This document shows, in pieces, positions 1-8,516 of a stretch of 55,357 nt of DNA (positions are counted from its first letter, which is position 1; every line of letters starts with the position of its first letter). A program made the position numbers and the translations under genes. Source of the stretch: CAZDET01 sp964504335 (GTDB lineage: Bacteria; Bacteroidota; Bacteroidia; Chitinophagales; Saprospiraceae); assembly GCA_964504335.1 (NCBI GenBank), contig CAZDET010000031.1, positions 1 to 55,357 on the forward strand, written 5' to 3'. The notes under the pieces are model-generated. The model saw only the letters and a list, made by a program, of their open reading frames with translations, was not told the origin of the DNA and ran no database searches.

Positions 1-105
1 TGCGCCGCGCACGCCTGGGCTGCCTGCAGCCCTCGAGGTTGGCAGGTATGGTGGGCGGGCCGTTTTAATATATACCCACCCACATGGTGTGGGGCACCCC
101 GAGCC
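1..105 (+). repeat. Dispersed intergenic repeat, copy 1 (left-truncated by window edge)
   Basis: This segment matches, at roughly three quarters identity by eye, the reverse complement of about 14010-14116. Shared landmarks are GGCTGCCTG, TGGCAGGTATGGTGGG, an A/T-rich loop, and CCCACCCACATGGTGTG. The arms GTGGGCGGG and CCCACCCAC face each other across the loop and form a hairpin with one mismatch. An extra base relative to copy 2 breaks any common reading frame, so it is probably not coding. Homology fades after about 105. Positions 106-311 hold no recognised gene; the only structure seen there is the inverted repeat at 269-297. Confidence 0.7.
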
Positions 106-268
106 CAGCCACCGGCCACAGAGCCGAGGGCCCAAGCTATGTCCCGCCAGGTGGACTCACGGTCTCCGGCATTCGATGCGTGCGCCCTACCGTTAGGCAC
201 AAATAGATAGGTAGCAGAAAATTGATGCATACTATATGACAGGTGTAAAATACCGACGTTCGGGCTGA

Positions 269-297
269 AATTTTCGACCGCCTTCGGCGGTAAAATT
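269..297. repeat. Inverted repeat just downstream of the STAND gene
   Basis: ACCGCC-ttc-GGCGGT (277-291) is a perfect 6-bp stem, extended by AATTTT (269-274) and AAAATT (292-297) with a 2-nt bulge. It starts about 15 bp beyond the stop codon of the minus-strand TIR-STAND-FGE gene. It may be a terminator, although neither strand has a clean T tract right after the stem. An inverted repeat at this place is also the usual arrangement downstream of the variable region in diversity-generating retroelements, so it is relevant to the C-terminus of that gene. Confidence 0.55.
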
Positions 298-311
298 AAA
301 AAACCAAAGGG

Positions 312-3098
312 TTAGTACCGGGCAACTCGAAAACCCAAATAGTTGAATCGGAAGTCTGAGGCGTAGTAGTTGCGGACGGAGACCCGACAATAGTTATCGT
401 AGCTGTACCAAGACCCGCCACGAACCACTCGCCAGTTTGCAGCACCTCCTTCTATCCAGGGGCGTCCATCCTGCGGAGCTCCTTTGAAGTTATCGTGCCA
501 ATTATCAGCACACCATTCCCACACGTTTCCACTCATATCAAACAAACCCAATTCGTTCGCCTGTTTCTGAGCGACCGGGTGGGTTTGGTTATCTGAATTT
601 CTGGTATACCATCCCACTTCCTTCAGATTATTGCTCCCGGCATACTGAAATCCACGACTGCGACGGCCGCCCCTAGCGGCGTATTCCCACTCCGCTTCGG
701 AGGGCAAGCGGAAGCCCGGTGCACCTGAATGAATAATTACGCTCCATTTTTTCTGATCTTGGGGGGCTGCCTTGTCTTTCCGAATTTCGTAAACCTCCGG
801 CAGGCCGTAGCGGGCGCTCAACCAATTGCAGTACTGAATCGCATCCCACCAGGAAACATTCACTACGGGATGATCCCCCCGGATATCCCAGCGGGGTGCT
901 TTTGGCATGCCGACACCTGCCGCCCGAGCGTACAGGCTGTACTTCCAGAAAGTAACCGGCACATTGGCCAAAAAAAACGTATCGATCTGAATCTCCTGCT
1001 CCTTGCGGGTAAACGAACCGCCTACGACTTCCACCAGATAGGTCTCTTCCGGCGCCAGGTAGCGATGCTGCATCTGCGAGTAGGCTTTTGGGTCCACCTC
1101 CGCCAGCCAGCGATCGACGGCCGCCCGTTCGGGCTGCTGCTGTACTTCCTTGGCGTGCTGCAGGGCCGCTTCGGAAAGTAATCCGCTATCGATGAAGTAC
1201 TGGAGGTTGCGCTGCACGAAATCCGCTGTGCCCGCTTCCTTCCAGAAGAATAACAATTCGTAGAGGTAGGGCCGCAACTCCTTCCGCCGGATGCCTAGTT
1301 CCATCAGCTTACTCAGGGTTTCCTGCGCTTTCTCATACTCCGTGACGTATAGCTGCTGCGGCAATTTCTCGAACAGCAGCTCGAAGCTTTGCTCTTCCGC
1401 ACGGCGCCGCAGGCGGGTGTTCAGCTCGAGGTACTTGTGGGAAATCGTGGTGGCCAGCACATCGTGCGTGAGGCGGGCCGCTCGCCGGTGGCCCGCACCG
1501 GTGATACTGAGAAGGTAGAGGCGCTCCAGCTCCCGCCGGAGGGTCCGCACGCGGTCGTCCTGGCCGAAATCGGGATGCTGTTCGAACTCGGCATCCAGGC
1601 GGGTGGCCGCGGCGGGTTTTTCTTCTACGTAAAAATTGAGCACCTGGAGGACGGCCAAATCGTCGGCATAACCCTCCGTGATGGTTTCCCGAATCTTGGT
1701 CAGGTAGTGCTGCAGCAGGTCTTCGTGGCTCTCGATGAAACTCCGGATGGCGTGGCGCGTAATGCGCACGCTGCCGTCGGCCTGTCGGCATTTTTCCCAG
1801 AGCAGCTCCATGTTTACCTGGATCAACGGCGCGATATCGTAGCCGGCCCGTTCGGCCAATCGATTGGCGATGGTTCGGGGCAGGCTCGGCGGGATGAAGT
1901 GGAGCCGGTAGTGGGTGTGCAGGTCCGCCACGTTGGAGACGCTCTGCACGGCTTCGAGAATACCTTCCCGATCCAGTGGGAAGAGAGTATTGGCCCCGTC
2001 GAAGGAAAGCTCAAAATCTTGCAGCAACCGGCTGATGCGGGCGGTGTATTCGCTGCGGAAGGCCAGCAGAAACTTCCAATCGGGCCGCTCCGCCTGTGCG
2101 ACTTGCAGGAGTTCGGCCAGTTCGGCCAGTTCGCGCGGCCGCACGTCGATGGGGTTGGTGATGGCCTCCTCCAGTTGGTCGAGGATCAGCAGCTTGCGGC
2201 CGGCTGGTTTGGCTTCGAGTTCGGCCCGGAGCCGCGTAAAGACCCCGCTCAGGCCCATTATCTTGTCTTCCTCACGGCGGCCGTAGGCCACGGCCCAGCC
2301 CTGCTTTTCCAATCGGGGAATGATGCCCGCCTGCAGCAGCGAGGATTTGCCGGTCCCCGAGTAGCCGTCGAGCAGCAGCAGGCGCGGCTCCGCTTCCCGG
2401 GTGATTTTGTAGCACAGCTTGTAGATTTCCCGGCTGCGGCCGAAGAACAGCCGGGCCTCCGTCCGCGCGAAGGGTTTTAACCCGACGTAGGGTACCGGGG
2501 TGTCGGGTAGTTCGTCACGGAGATCGTCCGGTAGCGGGAAGATGTTATTGACCGGTTGGTAAAACAGATCATCTGCGCCATCCAGCTGGCGCGTATCCAG
2601 TTCGGCTTTTTCGGCCAGGATTTCGAAAAAGCGCTGAAAATCCTCCCGTTTTGGGCTTGCGAAGTGCAGGGATATATTCTGGTAGGTATCGAATACGGGC
2701 AACAGCGATTCCGGAATCCAATCGCGAGGAGGGAGCTTCGCTCCGTCAAGTAGTACGGGAATAATGGTGATGCCTTTCTCTAAGGCCCGCTCCAGCTCTT
2801 TGCGCACGTAGCATTGCCCAGCCTGGTGCAGATCGCTCAGCCGTTCTAGATCCTTCAGCGTGGAAATTCGGTCGCGGGTAGATCGATAGTATAGCCACTC
2901 GGGTGGAATCAGGGCCAACACCACCTTCGCTTGATCCAGGGTTTGCAAAATAGTGGAATTCCAAACGTCGCCCCCTTCCAAATCTTCATCCATCCAGACG
3001 GCTTCCCCAAAGCGCTGTTGCAGCATCAGGTAGAGCAGCTGCGCGCTGCTGCTGGACAGCTTGCGGCGGTAGTTGATGAAAATTTTAGGTGGCGGCAT
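312..3098 (-). CDS. TIR / STAND ATPase / FGE-like sensor protein
   Basis: 928 residues with three parts. Residues 5-140 are a TIR domain: IFINYRR start, MDEDLEGG loop, and KELERAL with the likely catalytic Glu101; bacterial TIRs commonly degrade NAD. Residues 203-600 are a STAND-type P-loop ATPase (nSTAND1-like): VPYVGLKPF entry, Walker A GYSGTGKSS (245-253), Walker B-like LLILDQLEEA. Residues 700-928 are a formylglycine-generating-enzyme-like (FGE, C-type-lectin-related) domain with GFRLPSEAEWEYAARGG, MSGNVWEWC and RGGSW. Compared with human FGE (GGSYMCHRSYC) the first catalytic Cys is replaced in GGSWYSYDNYC, so it is probably a ligand-binding rather than an enzymatic domain. The architecture fits a conflict or regulated-death sensor-effector: FGE senses, STAND oligomerises, TIR kills. 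That role is inference. It stands alone; the S9 peptidase upstream is unrelated. Alternative: a signalling protein without defence function. Confidence 0.88.
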   Translation of the reverse strand: MPPPKIFINYRRKLSSSSAQLLYLMLQQRFGEAVWMDEDLEGGDVWNSTILQTLDQAKVVLALIPPEWLYYRSTRDRISTLKDLERLSDLHQAGQCYVRKELERALEKGITIIPVLLDGAKLPPRDWIPESLLPVFDTYQNISLHFASPKREDFQRFFEILAEKAELDTRQLDGADDLFYQPVNNIFPLPDDLRDELPDTPVPYVGLKPFARTEARLFFGRSREIYKLCYKITREAEPRLLLLDGYSGTGKSSLLQAGIIPRLEKQGWAVAYGRREEDKIMGLSGVFTRLRAELEAKPAGRKLLILDQLEEAITNPIDVRPRELAELAELLQVAQAERPDWKFLLAFRSEYTARISRLLQDFELSFDGANTLFPLDREGILEAVQSVSNVADLHTHYRLHFIPPSLPRTIANRLAERAGYDIAPLIQVNMELLWEKCRQADGSVRITRHAIRSFIESHEDLLQHYLTKIRETITEGYADDLAVLQVLNFYVEEKPAAATRLDAEFEQHPDFGQDDRVRTLRRELERLYLLSITGAGHRRAARLTHDVLATTISHKYLELNTRLRRRAEEQSFELLFEKLPQQLYVTEYEKAQETLSKLMELGIRRKELRPYLYELLFFWKEAGTADFVQRNLQYFIDSGLLSEAALQHAKEVQQQPERAAVDRWLAEVDPKAYSQMQHRYLAPEETYLVEVVGGSFTRKEQEIQIDTFFLANVPVTFWKYSLYARAAGVGMPKAPRWDIRGDHPVVNVSWWDAIQYCNWLSARYGLPEVYEIRKDKAAPQDQKKWSVIIHSGAPGFRLPSEAEWEYAARGGRRSRGFQYAGSNNLKEVGWYTRNSDNQTHPVAQKQANELGLFDMSGNVWEWCADNWHDNFKGAPQDGRPWIEGGAANWRVVRGGSWYSYDNYCRVSVRNYYASDFRFNYLGFRVARY
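339..407 (-). other. Candidate DGR-type variable region in the FGE domain
   Basis: These 23 codons lie between RGGSW and LGFR at the C-terminus of the TIR-STAND-FGE protein. The encoded spacing is W-x6-C-R-x3-R-x11-LGFR, and the x positions are rich in Tyr, Asp, Asn, Phe and Ser. Twenty of the 23 codons end in C or T, as expected if an AAC/AAT-rich template had been copied with adenine mutagenesis. FGE-family proteins share this spacing without being diversified, so this is a candidate only. No reverse transcriptase or template repeat was found in the window. Confidence 0.35.
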
Positions 3099-3157
3099 CG
3101 TGCTGGATCATTGAGCGGTGGCTAAATATAGAAAAAACCATCCTCCAGCTACTTTTG

Positions 3158-5188
3158 CTAAGGCATCTCCACCTCTTCTCCCCACAAGTACTTCCCAAAC
3201 CACTGCCAGTTGTGCCACATGGCGGCTAGTCGTTCTTTGGGCTTGGTGATACCGTGGCCGAAGCCTTTGTAAATGATCAATTTGGCGGGCACCCCTACAT
3301 CCTGTAAGCCCTGAAATAATTCATAGGCATTGGCGGTGGGCACGCGCCGGTCAAACTCACCGTGCTGAATCAGGGTCGGGGTTTGGGCCTGCTTGATGTT
3401 CGTCATCGGAGAGGTTTTCTTGTAAATCGCCTCGTCCGACCAGGGGGTCGCTTTCAAATACTGGCGCGTGAAGGGATGAATGTCGGTATTCACGTAGTAG
3501 GTCATCCAGTTGGAGATACCGGCACCCACCGAAATCGCCTTGAATTTGGTCGAATTCGTGGTGAGGAAGGCCGAGATATAGCCGCCCTGGCTCCAGCCCA
3601 TGGCCCCGATCCGGTCGCTGTCGACGAAGCCCTGCTGCTCGAGGTATTCTACGCCGCTGAGGACGTCCCAGGCATCGCCTACGCCCAGGTTTTTGACGTT
3701 CAGAGAGCGAAATGCCTCCCCGTAGCCGGCCGACCCGCGGTAGTTGGGCTGCAGGATTAAGGCTCCCTTATTGACCCATTGCACCATCGGGTAGACGTAG
3801 GAGGGCACCGGGTTGGGCGTCGAAATCCCCGTCGGCCCTCCGTGAATGGCTACCAGGAGGGGGTATTTGCGATTGGGGTCGAAATCCCGGGGCTTGTGCA
3901 ACACGCCTTCGATGGTGGCCCCGTCTTGGCTCTTCCAGGAAATGACTTCCGGCTGGGTCGTTTTCCAGTTGCTGATTTGGGCGCTGTAGTCCGTGATTTT
4001 CGTTGGCTGACCATCCGGCAAATCCATGCGGTAAATCTCTGCCAGATCCTGATCGTTGGCTCCTCGGAGGGCGAGTTGTTTACCGTCCTTCGTGACGGAG
4101 GTGGCGTAAATGCGGGCTACTCCGGCGTCGAGCAAGTCCACGATCCCGCTCTCCGGATCGATGCGCACCAGGTGCCGACGGGTTTTCTGCCAGGCGGTGC
4201 CGTAAATCCCCGCGGGCGTCCAGGTCATGCCGTAGATATTTTCATCGAAATCAGCCGCCAGCCGTTTCTGCCCGGAGCCATCGAGGTTAATTCGAAATAG
4301 GTAATCGTTTAAGTAATAATTGGACGTGGAGTCTTCGAGATTCGTCTGATACAGAATAGCATCTGCTGAAGGAGACCAGCCGATCAATCCGTCCGCACTG
4401 GGATTTTGAACCAACGGCCGATGGATGCCCGTTTCGATATCCAACACGGAGATATCCGCATGGAAAAAGGAATTGATGAGGGGGTCGGGCTGGTGGTTAA
4501 AGGCAATGTATTTTCCATCCGGCGACCATTCGAAATTCGTCACACTAAAGGTAGAATCGTTGAGGAGCAATTGCCCCCTCCGCCGGTTCTTGAAAATCGA
4601 ATCCTGCAGTTGATCGGGCAAGAGCACTTCCTGTAGGTATTCCGGCCGAAAATCTACTATCCATAGCTGGCGCTGCTGATATTCCTGATCTTCTACGGCA
4701 AAGTCGCCGTAGGCTTCCTTGCGTTTTTTATCGGATTTCTCGTTGTTTTCCGATTGTAAAAAGGCCAATTGCTTCCCATCGGGCGACCACCGGAAAGCGC
4801 CCACGTTTTGATTGGTGGTCGTGTACGGGAAAACGGCTCCCCCCGCGGCTCGCATCACGTGGATTTGGGTGTGCTTTCCGGTTTTGGTCAGAAAAGCAAT
4901 CCATTTGCCATCGGGCGACCAGGCGGGGCTGGAACTCGAGCCCTCCGGATTGTGGGTCAACTGAAAGGGTTCGGCCCCTTCGCGGGCCAACCACAGCTCG
5001 GTATCGAATCGATTTTTGGCCCAGTCGGTGCTGCGCTTGGTAAATAAAACGGCACTCCCATCGGGTGCGATTTGTGGACTGCCCACGCTTTGAAGGGATA
5101 TAATGGCTTCGAAAGAGGGTTCGTCCTGAGCAATCACTGGGGCGATCCCTACAACGATCAGCAAGAGGAGGACCAATACGTATTTCAT
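3158..5188 (-). CDS. Secreted S9-family serine peptidase (acylaminoacyl/dipeptidyl peptidase type)
   Basis: 676 residues. An N-terminal signal peptide of about 20 residues ends in VIAQ. Residues 25-400 form a WD40/TolB-like beta-propeller with repeated SPDGKxIAF motifs. Residues 410-676 are an alpha/beta hydrolase of the prolyl oligopeptidase clan. The catalytic triad is visible: Ser533 in GWSQGGY, Asp613 in EFDRRVP and His645 in GFGHGI. The oxyanion region HGGPTG is present. Such enzymes trim peptides from their N-terminus in the periplasm or outside the cell. The gene stands alone, divergent from the MNIO unit with 194 bp between. The start ATG at 5188 is fixed by the signal peptide. Exact substrate is unknown. 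Confidence 0.92.
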   Translation of the reverse strand: MKYVLVLLLLIVVGIAPVIAQDEPSFEAIISLQSVGSPQIAPDGSAVLFTKRSTDWAKNRFDTELWLAREGAEPFQLTHNPEGSSSSPAWSPDGKWIAFLTKTGKHTQIHVMRAAGGAVFPYTTTNQNVGAFRWSPDGKQLAFLQSENNEKSDKKRKEAYGDFAVEDQEYQQRQLWIVDFRPEYLQEVLLPDQLQDSIFKNRRRGQLLLNDSTFSVTNFEWSPDGKYIAFNHQPDPLINSFFHADISVLDIETGIHRPLVQNPSADGLIGWSPSADAILYQTNLEDSTSNYYLNDYLFRINLDGSGQKRLAADFDENIYGMTWTPAGIYGTAWQKTRRHLVRIDPESGIVDLLDAGVARIYATSVTKDGKQLALRGANDQDLAEIYRMDLPDGQPTKITDYSAQISNWKTTQPEVISWKSQDGATIEGVLHKPRDFDPNRKYPLLVAIHGGPTGISTPNPVPSYVYPMVQWVNKGALILQPNYRGSAGYGEAFRSLNVKNLGVGDAWDVLSGVEYLEQQGFVDSDRIGAMGWSQGGYISAFLTTNSTKFKAISVGAGISNWMTYYVNTDIHPFTRQYLKATPWSDEAIYKKTSPMTNIKQAQTPTLIQHGEFDRRVPTANAYELFQGLQDVGVPAKLIIYKGFGHGITKPKERLAAMWHNWQWFGKYLWGEEVEMP

Positions 5189-5382
5189 GGCGATTGGATG
5201 TATGCGTTTAGCGAAAGATAGTGGTTTTGAAAATCATTGATCCCTGTGGTTCCAATCTGAAATTGGCAGAAGTTATTGATCGATTCCCATTAAAATCCAG
5301 GAAAACAAGGATTGATCGTTTACGATATCACACCTAACTTGAAAGGAAAGATAGTCATCGAAATAATTCTAAATAGTAACTA

Positions 5383-5832
5383 ATGAAGAGATTAACTCAA
5401 CGAAGACCAGTACGTGTTTCCATCCCTGCCAAAGTAGCCTATGATCTAGATTCTTTCAATAAAAGCTTGATCGACCTTCTCGACGAGCTTGGCTGTAAGT
5501 CTTGCTGCTCCGGCTATGACATCACCTTTGAGACGTTTCGGGGACCTTATGCCATTGGACATGATCTGGAAGTCACCCGCTTACGCCCACAACATCAGCT
5601 GCGCACGGCGGATATCGAAGTCGGCGATCGCGATTACGAGCCCATTCAGGTGGTCAAGGTTGGCCTACACGAAAAAGCAGCCTTCAATATCGAGGTAATC
5701 ACGGAGGCTGTTGCCAAAATTGCCGGTGAACTCGGCCACATCGCTTGTGTGTCGGGCTTCGATATTCGCTTCCAAAATCAGTTAGATTTCATGGTGAACG
5801 CGCAGGGAAATGTCGTTCAAGAATTTGCCTGA
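5383..5832 (+). CDS. Duplicated cysteine-motif protein upstream of MNIO (candidate RiPP-like substrate or partner)
   Basis: 149 residues, no signal peptide and no membrane segment. It is an internal duplication: residues 10-50 align without gaps to 91-131. Each repeat starts with V[RK]V and ends in LGxxxCxSG[YF]DIxF. The first repeat carries Cys38, Cys41 and Cys42; the second only Cys122. The conserved Ser-Gly-aromatic-Asp-Ile after the Cys suggests a structural or modified loop. The stop codon overlaps the MNIO start by 23 bp, so the two are almost certainly co-translated. MNIO enzymes act on Cys, Asn or Asp residues of ribosomal peptides (methanobactin, 3-thiaglutamate, bufferins), which makes this the obvious substrate candidate. 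At 149 residues it is longer than most precursors, and an RRE-like or metal-binding partner role is equally possible. I do not recognise a named family. Confidence 0.8.
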   Translation: MKRLTQRRPVRVSIPAKVAYDLDSFNKSLIDLLDELGCKSCCSGYDITFETFRGPYAIGHDLEVTRLRPQHQLRTADIEVGDRDYEPIQVVKVGLHEKAAFNIEVITEAVAKIAGELGHIACVSGFDIRFQNQLDFMVNAQGNVVQEFA

Positions 5833-7309
5833 GTTAGGAGTAGGGATCACCTATTCTTCCGCCATCGAACCACTCCTGAACCAATACCCTACCTTATTGG
5901 AGGTGCTTGAAATTGAGCCCCAAACCTCGTGGGTAGAGACTTCCTTTGGTTCAGGAGTCTCGACGATATCAGATGTGGTGCTTGACCACATCGCGTCCTT
6001 ACCCGGCCGCAAATTGGTGCATAGTGTGGGCATGCCCGTTGGCACCTCCAAACGACCAGACCCTCATCAACTACAATTGTTGGATCGGACAATCAGGGCA
6101 TTGGATGCTCCCTGGATGAGCGAGCACCTCAGTTTCAATAACGGGCATGACTTTTTCACCGGATTCTTCCTACCACCCCGTCAATCAGCCGACGGCATTG
6201 CCGCTGCAGTGCGCAACGTCCAGATTGTTCAGGAGACTCTCTCCGTACCAGTTGCCATTGAAACGGGGGTAAATTACTTCCAAGTCCGAGCTGACGAACT
6301 GCCCGATGGTGCCTTCGTCGGCCGCATCGCCGAAGCCGCTGACTGTGGCATTCTGCTGGATCTTCACAACCTCTGGACCAATCAACTCAATGGTCGTCAA
6401 TCGGTCGAAGAATTTCTCCAACAGATTCCCCTCGAACGAGTACTTGAAATTCATCTAGCCGGAGGATTGGAGTTAGATGGTTTCTATCTTGACGCTCATT
6501 CGGGCGCCATCCCCAACCAACTCCTCCAGCTAACTCAGGAGGTGATCGGATCAATGCCCAACGTCAAGGCTATCATTTTCGAAATGTTTCCCTCCTTTGT
6601 TCCTGTGGTTGGATTGGAGCTTGTTAAAACACAAATTGACCTGGTGAAGGCGCTTTGGCAAGCTCGTCCGCAGAACACCACGTCACAGGTAAAGTCTCCT
6701 ATCCAAATCCACCCTTCCACGAAGCAGCAGATAACGAAAAGCATCAATTACCCATCTCTAGTGGAGTGGGAGCAGGCAATCGGCCGACTCGTTACAGGGC
6801 AATCCATCGACGAGCAAAATACGTTCAAGGCCCCTCTGGAGGTTGAACCTGGGATCACCCTGGTAAGGGGCCTGATTAAGGAGTTCCGAGGCTCCATGGT
6901 TGTGGGTATCCTGAAACTCAGCTCCCGGTTCCTGATGCTGGCGCTTGGCACGGAAATCTTCCGGGCGTATCTGGAAGACTTTTGGTCGAAGACTCCCCCC
7001 AGCCCTATGGCCTCTACCGAGGCCGCTAATTTCGGTGCGTACCTTCAGGCTGTCAATTTGGCAATTCCCAATTTCAATCAAATCCTGGAATTTGAGCTCG
7101 CCGTGGTAGCTACACTCCTCGACGACCAAACAAGGATCATCACCTTTGAACGCAATCCTCTTCCACTCATTCAGGCCCTGGCCCAGGGGCAACTGCCAAC
7201 GATAGATCTGGAAGTGGGAATCTATGAAATTGAAGTGACGCCCGATGGACCTGTTAGTGCCAATGGAGTAAACCTTCGGGATATTCAGGAATACTTTCCG
7301 AGTCATTAA
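5810..7309 (+). CDS. DUF692/MNIO multinuclear iron oxygenase fused to an HvfC/DUF2063-like domain
   Basis: 499 residues. Residues 8-285 form the MNIO (DUF692, MbnB/TglH-like) TIM barrel: GVGITY at the start, then likely iron ligands and neighbours His106 (EHLSF), Glu151 (ETGVNYF), Asp184/His186/Asn187 (DLHNLW), Glu213/His215 (EIHLAGG), Asp228/His230 (LDAHSG) and Glu258 (EMFPSF). After a linker of about 50 residues, 345-499 resembles the MNIO partner family HvfC/DUF2063: a segment with FRAYLEDF, then NFGAYL, then IPNFNQILEFELA. In most systems the partner is a separate gene, so this would be a fusion. The start overlaps the preceding gene by 23 bp. No transporter or protease follows. Enzyme identity is firm; the C-terminal assignment is moderate; the reaction is unknown. 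Confidence 0.88.
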   Translation: MSFKNLPELGVGITYSSAIEPLLNQYPTLLEVLEIEPQTSWVETSFGSGVSTISDVVLDHIASLPGRKLVHSVGMPVGTSKRPDPHQLQLLDRTIRALDAPWMSEHLSFNNGHDFFTGFFLPPRQSADGIAAAVRNVQIVQETLSVPVAIETGVNYFQVRADELPDGAFVGRIAEAADCGILLDLHNLWTNQLNGRQSVEEFLQQIPLERVLEIHLAGGLELDGFYLDAHSGAIPNQLLQLTQEVIGSMPNVKAIIFEMFPSFVPVVGLELVKTQIDLVKALWQARPQNTTSQVKSPIQIHPSTKQQITKSINYPSLVEWEQAIGRLVTGQSIDEQNTFKAPLEVEPGITLVRGLIKEFRGSMVVGILKLSSRFLMLALGTEIFRAYLEDFWSKTPPSPMASTEAANFGAYLQAVNLAIPNFNQILEFELAVVATLLDDQTRIITFERNPLPLIQALAQGQLPTIDLEVGIYEIEVTPDGPVSANGVNLRDIQEYFPSH

Positions 7310-7433
7310 CACTGGGAATATATTCGATCCATACTATGTTAGATGGTCAGCCGCTTCCGGTTAAGCGATTGATAATCCATTATAAGCCCGGATTAGTCAA
7401 TCGATACTTCTACTTGGTACGTATCTTCACCCC

Positions 7434-8516
7434 ATGAGCCAATCCACCCTCCGCCCCCACGCCGAAACGGCTTACGCCGCCGAGCTCGATGCGCTGATTG
7501 CCCAGGATACCTTCCCCCGGCCGGAGGGTTGGCGGCTGTCGCCGCGCGGGGTAGTCACCTATTTGATGGGAGGCGAATTGGAGGACGGGACCGCCATCAA
7601 CCCGAAGTACTTCGGCGACCGCAGCCGGATCGAAGTGGCGGTGGCGACGCTCGTCACTGATCGGGCGCTGCTGCTCGTGGGCATTCCCGGCACCGCCAAG
7701 ACCTGGGTGAGCGAACACCTCGCGGCGGCCATCAGCGGCGACTCTACGCTGCTGATCCAGGGTACCGCCGGGCTGAGCGAGGAGGCACTGCGCTACGGCT
7801 GGAATTACGCCCGCCTGCTGGCCGAAGGGCCAAGCGAAGCGGCCCTGGTCGCCAGCCCGCTGATGCGCGGGATGCAAACGGGGAAACTCGTGCGCATCGA
7901 GGAACTGACCCGCATCCCGAGCGACGTGCAGGACACGCTCATCACCATCCTATCCGAGAAAATCCTGCCGATTCCCGAGCTGAATCAGGCGGTAGCGGCC
8001 GTGCGGGGCTTCAACGTCATCGCCACGGCCAACGACCGCGACAAGGGCGTCAACGAGCTGTCGAGCGCACTGCGGCGGCGCTTCAACACCGTGCAACTGC
8101 CCCTTCCCGATACCCTCGAAGAGGAAGTGCAGATCGTGGAGACCCGGGCCGCCCAAATCGGCCAGCGGCTGGAGCTCCCCACCAGCGAAGGCATCACGGA
8201 GGAAATCCGCCGGCTCGTCACCATTTTCCGGGAGCTGCGCAACGGGCGCACCGAAGACGGCCAGTCGAAACTGAAATCCCCTACCAGCACCCTGAGCACC
8301 GCGGAGGCCATCTCCGTCGTACACAATGGCCAGGCGCTGGCCACCCACTTCGGCGACGGGCGCATCCGCGCCGAGCACCTCGCCGCCAGCCTGACCGGCG
8401 CAATCGTAAAAGATGAACTGCGCGACGGGCCCATCTGGCAGGAATACCTGGAAACCGTGCTTCGCCAGCGTAAAGGCTGGCAAGACCTCTATGAGGCCTG
8501 CAAGAGATCGCGGTAA
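7434..8516 (+). CDS. MoxR-type AAA+ ATPase, YehL-like
   Basis: 360 residues, single AAA+ module. Walker A is GIPGTAKT (83-90), a Walker B-like LVRIEEL follows near 150, sensor 1 lies in NVIATAND and the arginine-finger region in SSALRRRFN. The segments ALLLVGIPGTAKTW, QGTAGLSEEALRYGWNYARL and LAEGPSEAAL are typical of the YehL branch of MoxR ATPases. MoxR ATPases act as chaperones that remodel or load metal cofactors into partner proteins, usually with a VWA-domain protein; YehL-type genes normally sit beside SWIM zinc-finger, DUF5682/DUF5691 and VWA genes. None is present here. The gene is visibly GC-richer (about 62% in sampled lines) than the MNIO gene before it (about 47%). Confidence 0.9.
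   Translation: MSQSTLRPHAETAYAAELDALIAQDTFPRPEGWRLSPRGVVTYLMGGELEDGTAINPKYFGDRSRIEVAVATLVTDRALLLVGIPGTAKTWVSEHLAAAISGDSTLLIQGTAGLSEEALRYGWNYARLLAEGPSEAALVASPLMRGMQTGKLVRIEELTRIPSDVQDTLITILSEKILPIPELNQAVAAVRGFNVIATANDRDKGVNELSSALRRRFNTVQLPLPDTLEEEVQIVETRAAQIGQRLELPTSEGITEEIRRLVTIFRELRNGRTEDGQSKLKSPTSTLSTAEAISVVHNGQALATHFGDGRIRAEHLAASLTGAIVKDELRDGPIWQEYLETVLRQRKGWQDLYEACKRSR

Noticed and set aside
1389..2480. Long plus-strand open frame (363 codons) inside the TIR-STAND gene
   Set aside because: It is antisense to conserved STAND motifs; the long frame comes from GC-rich codon structure.
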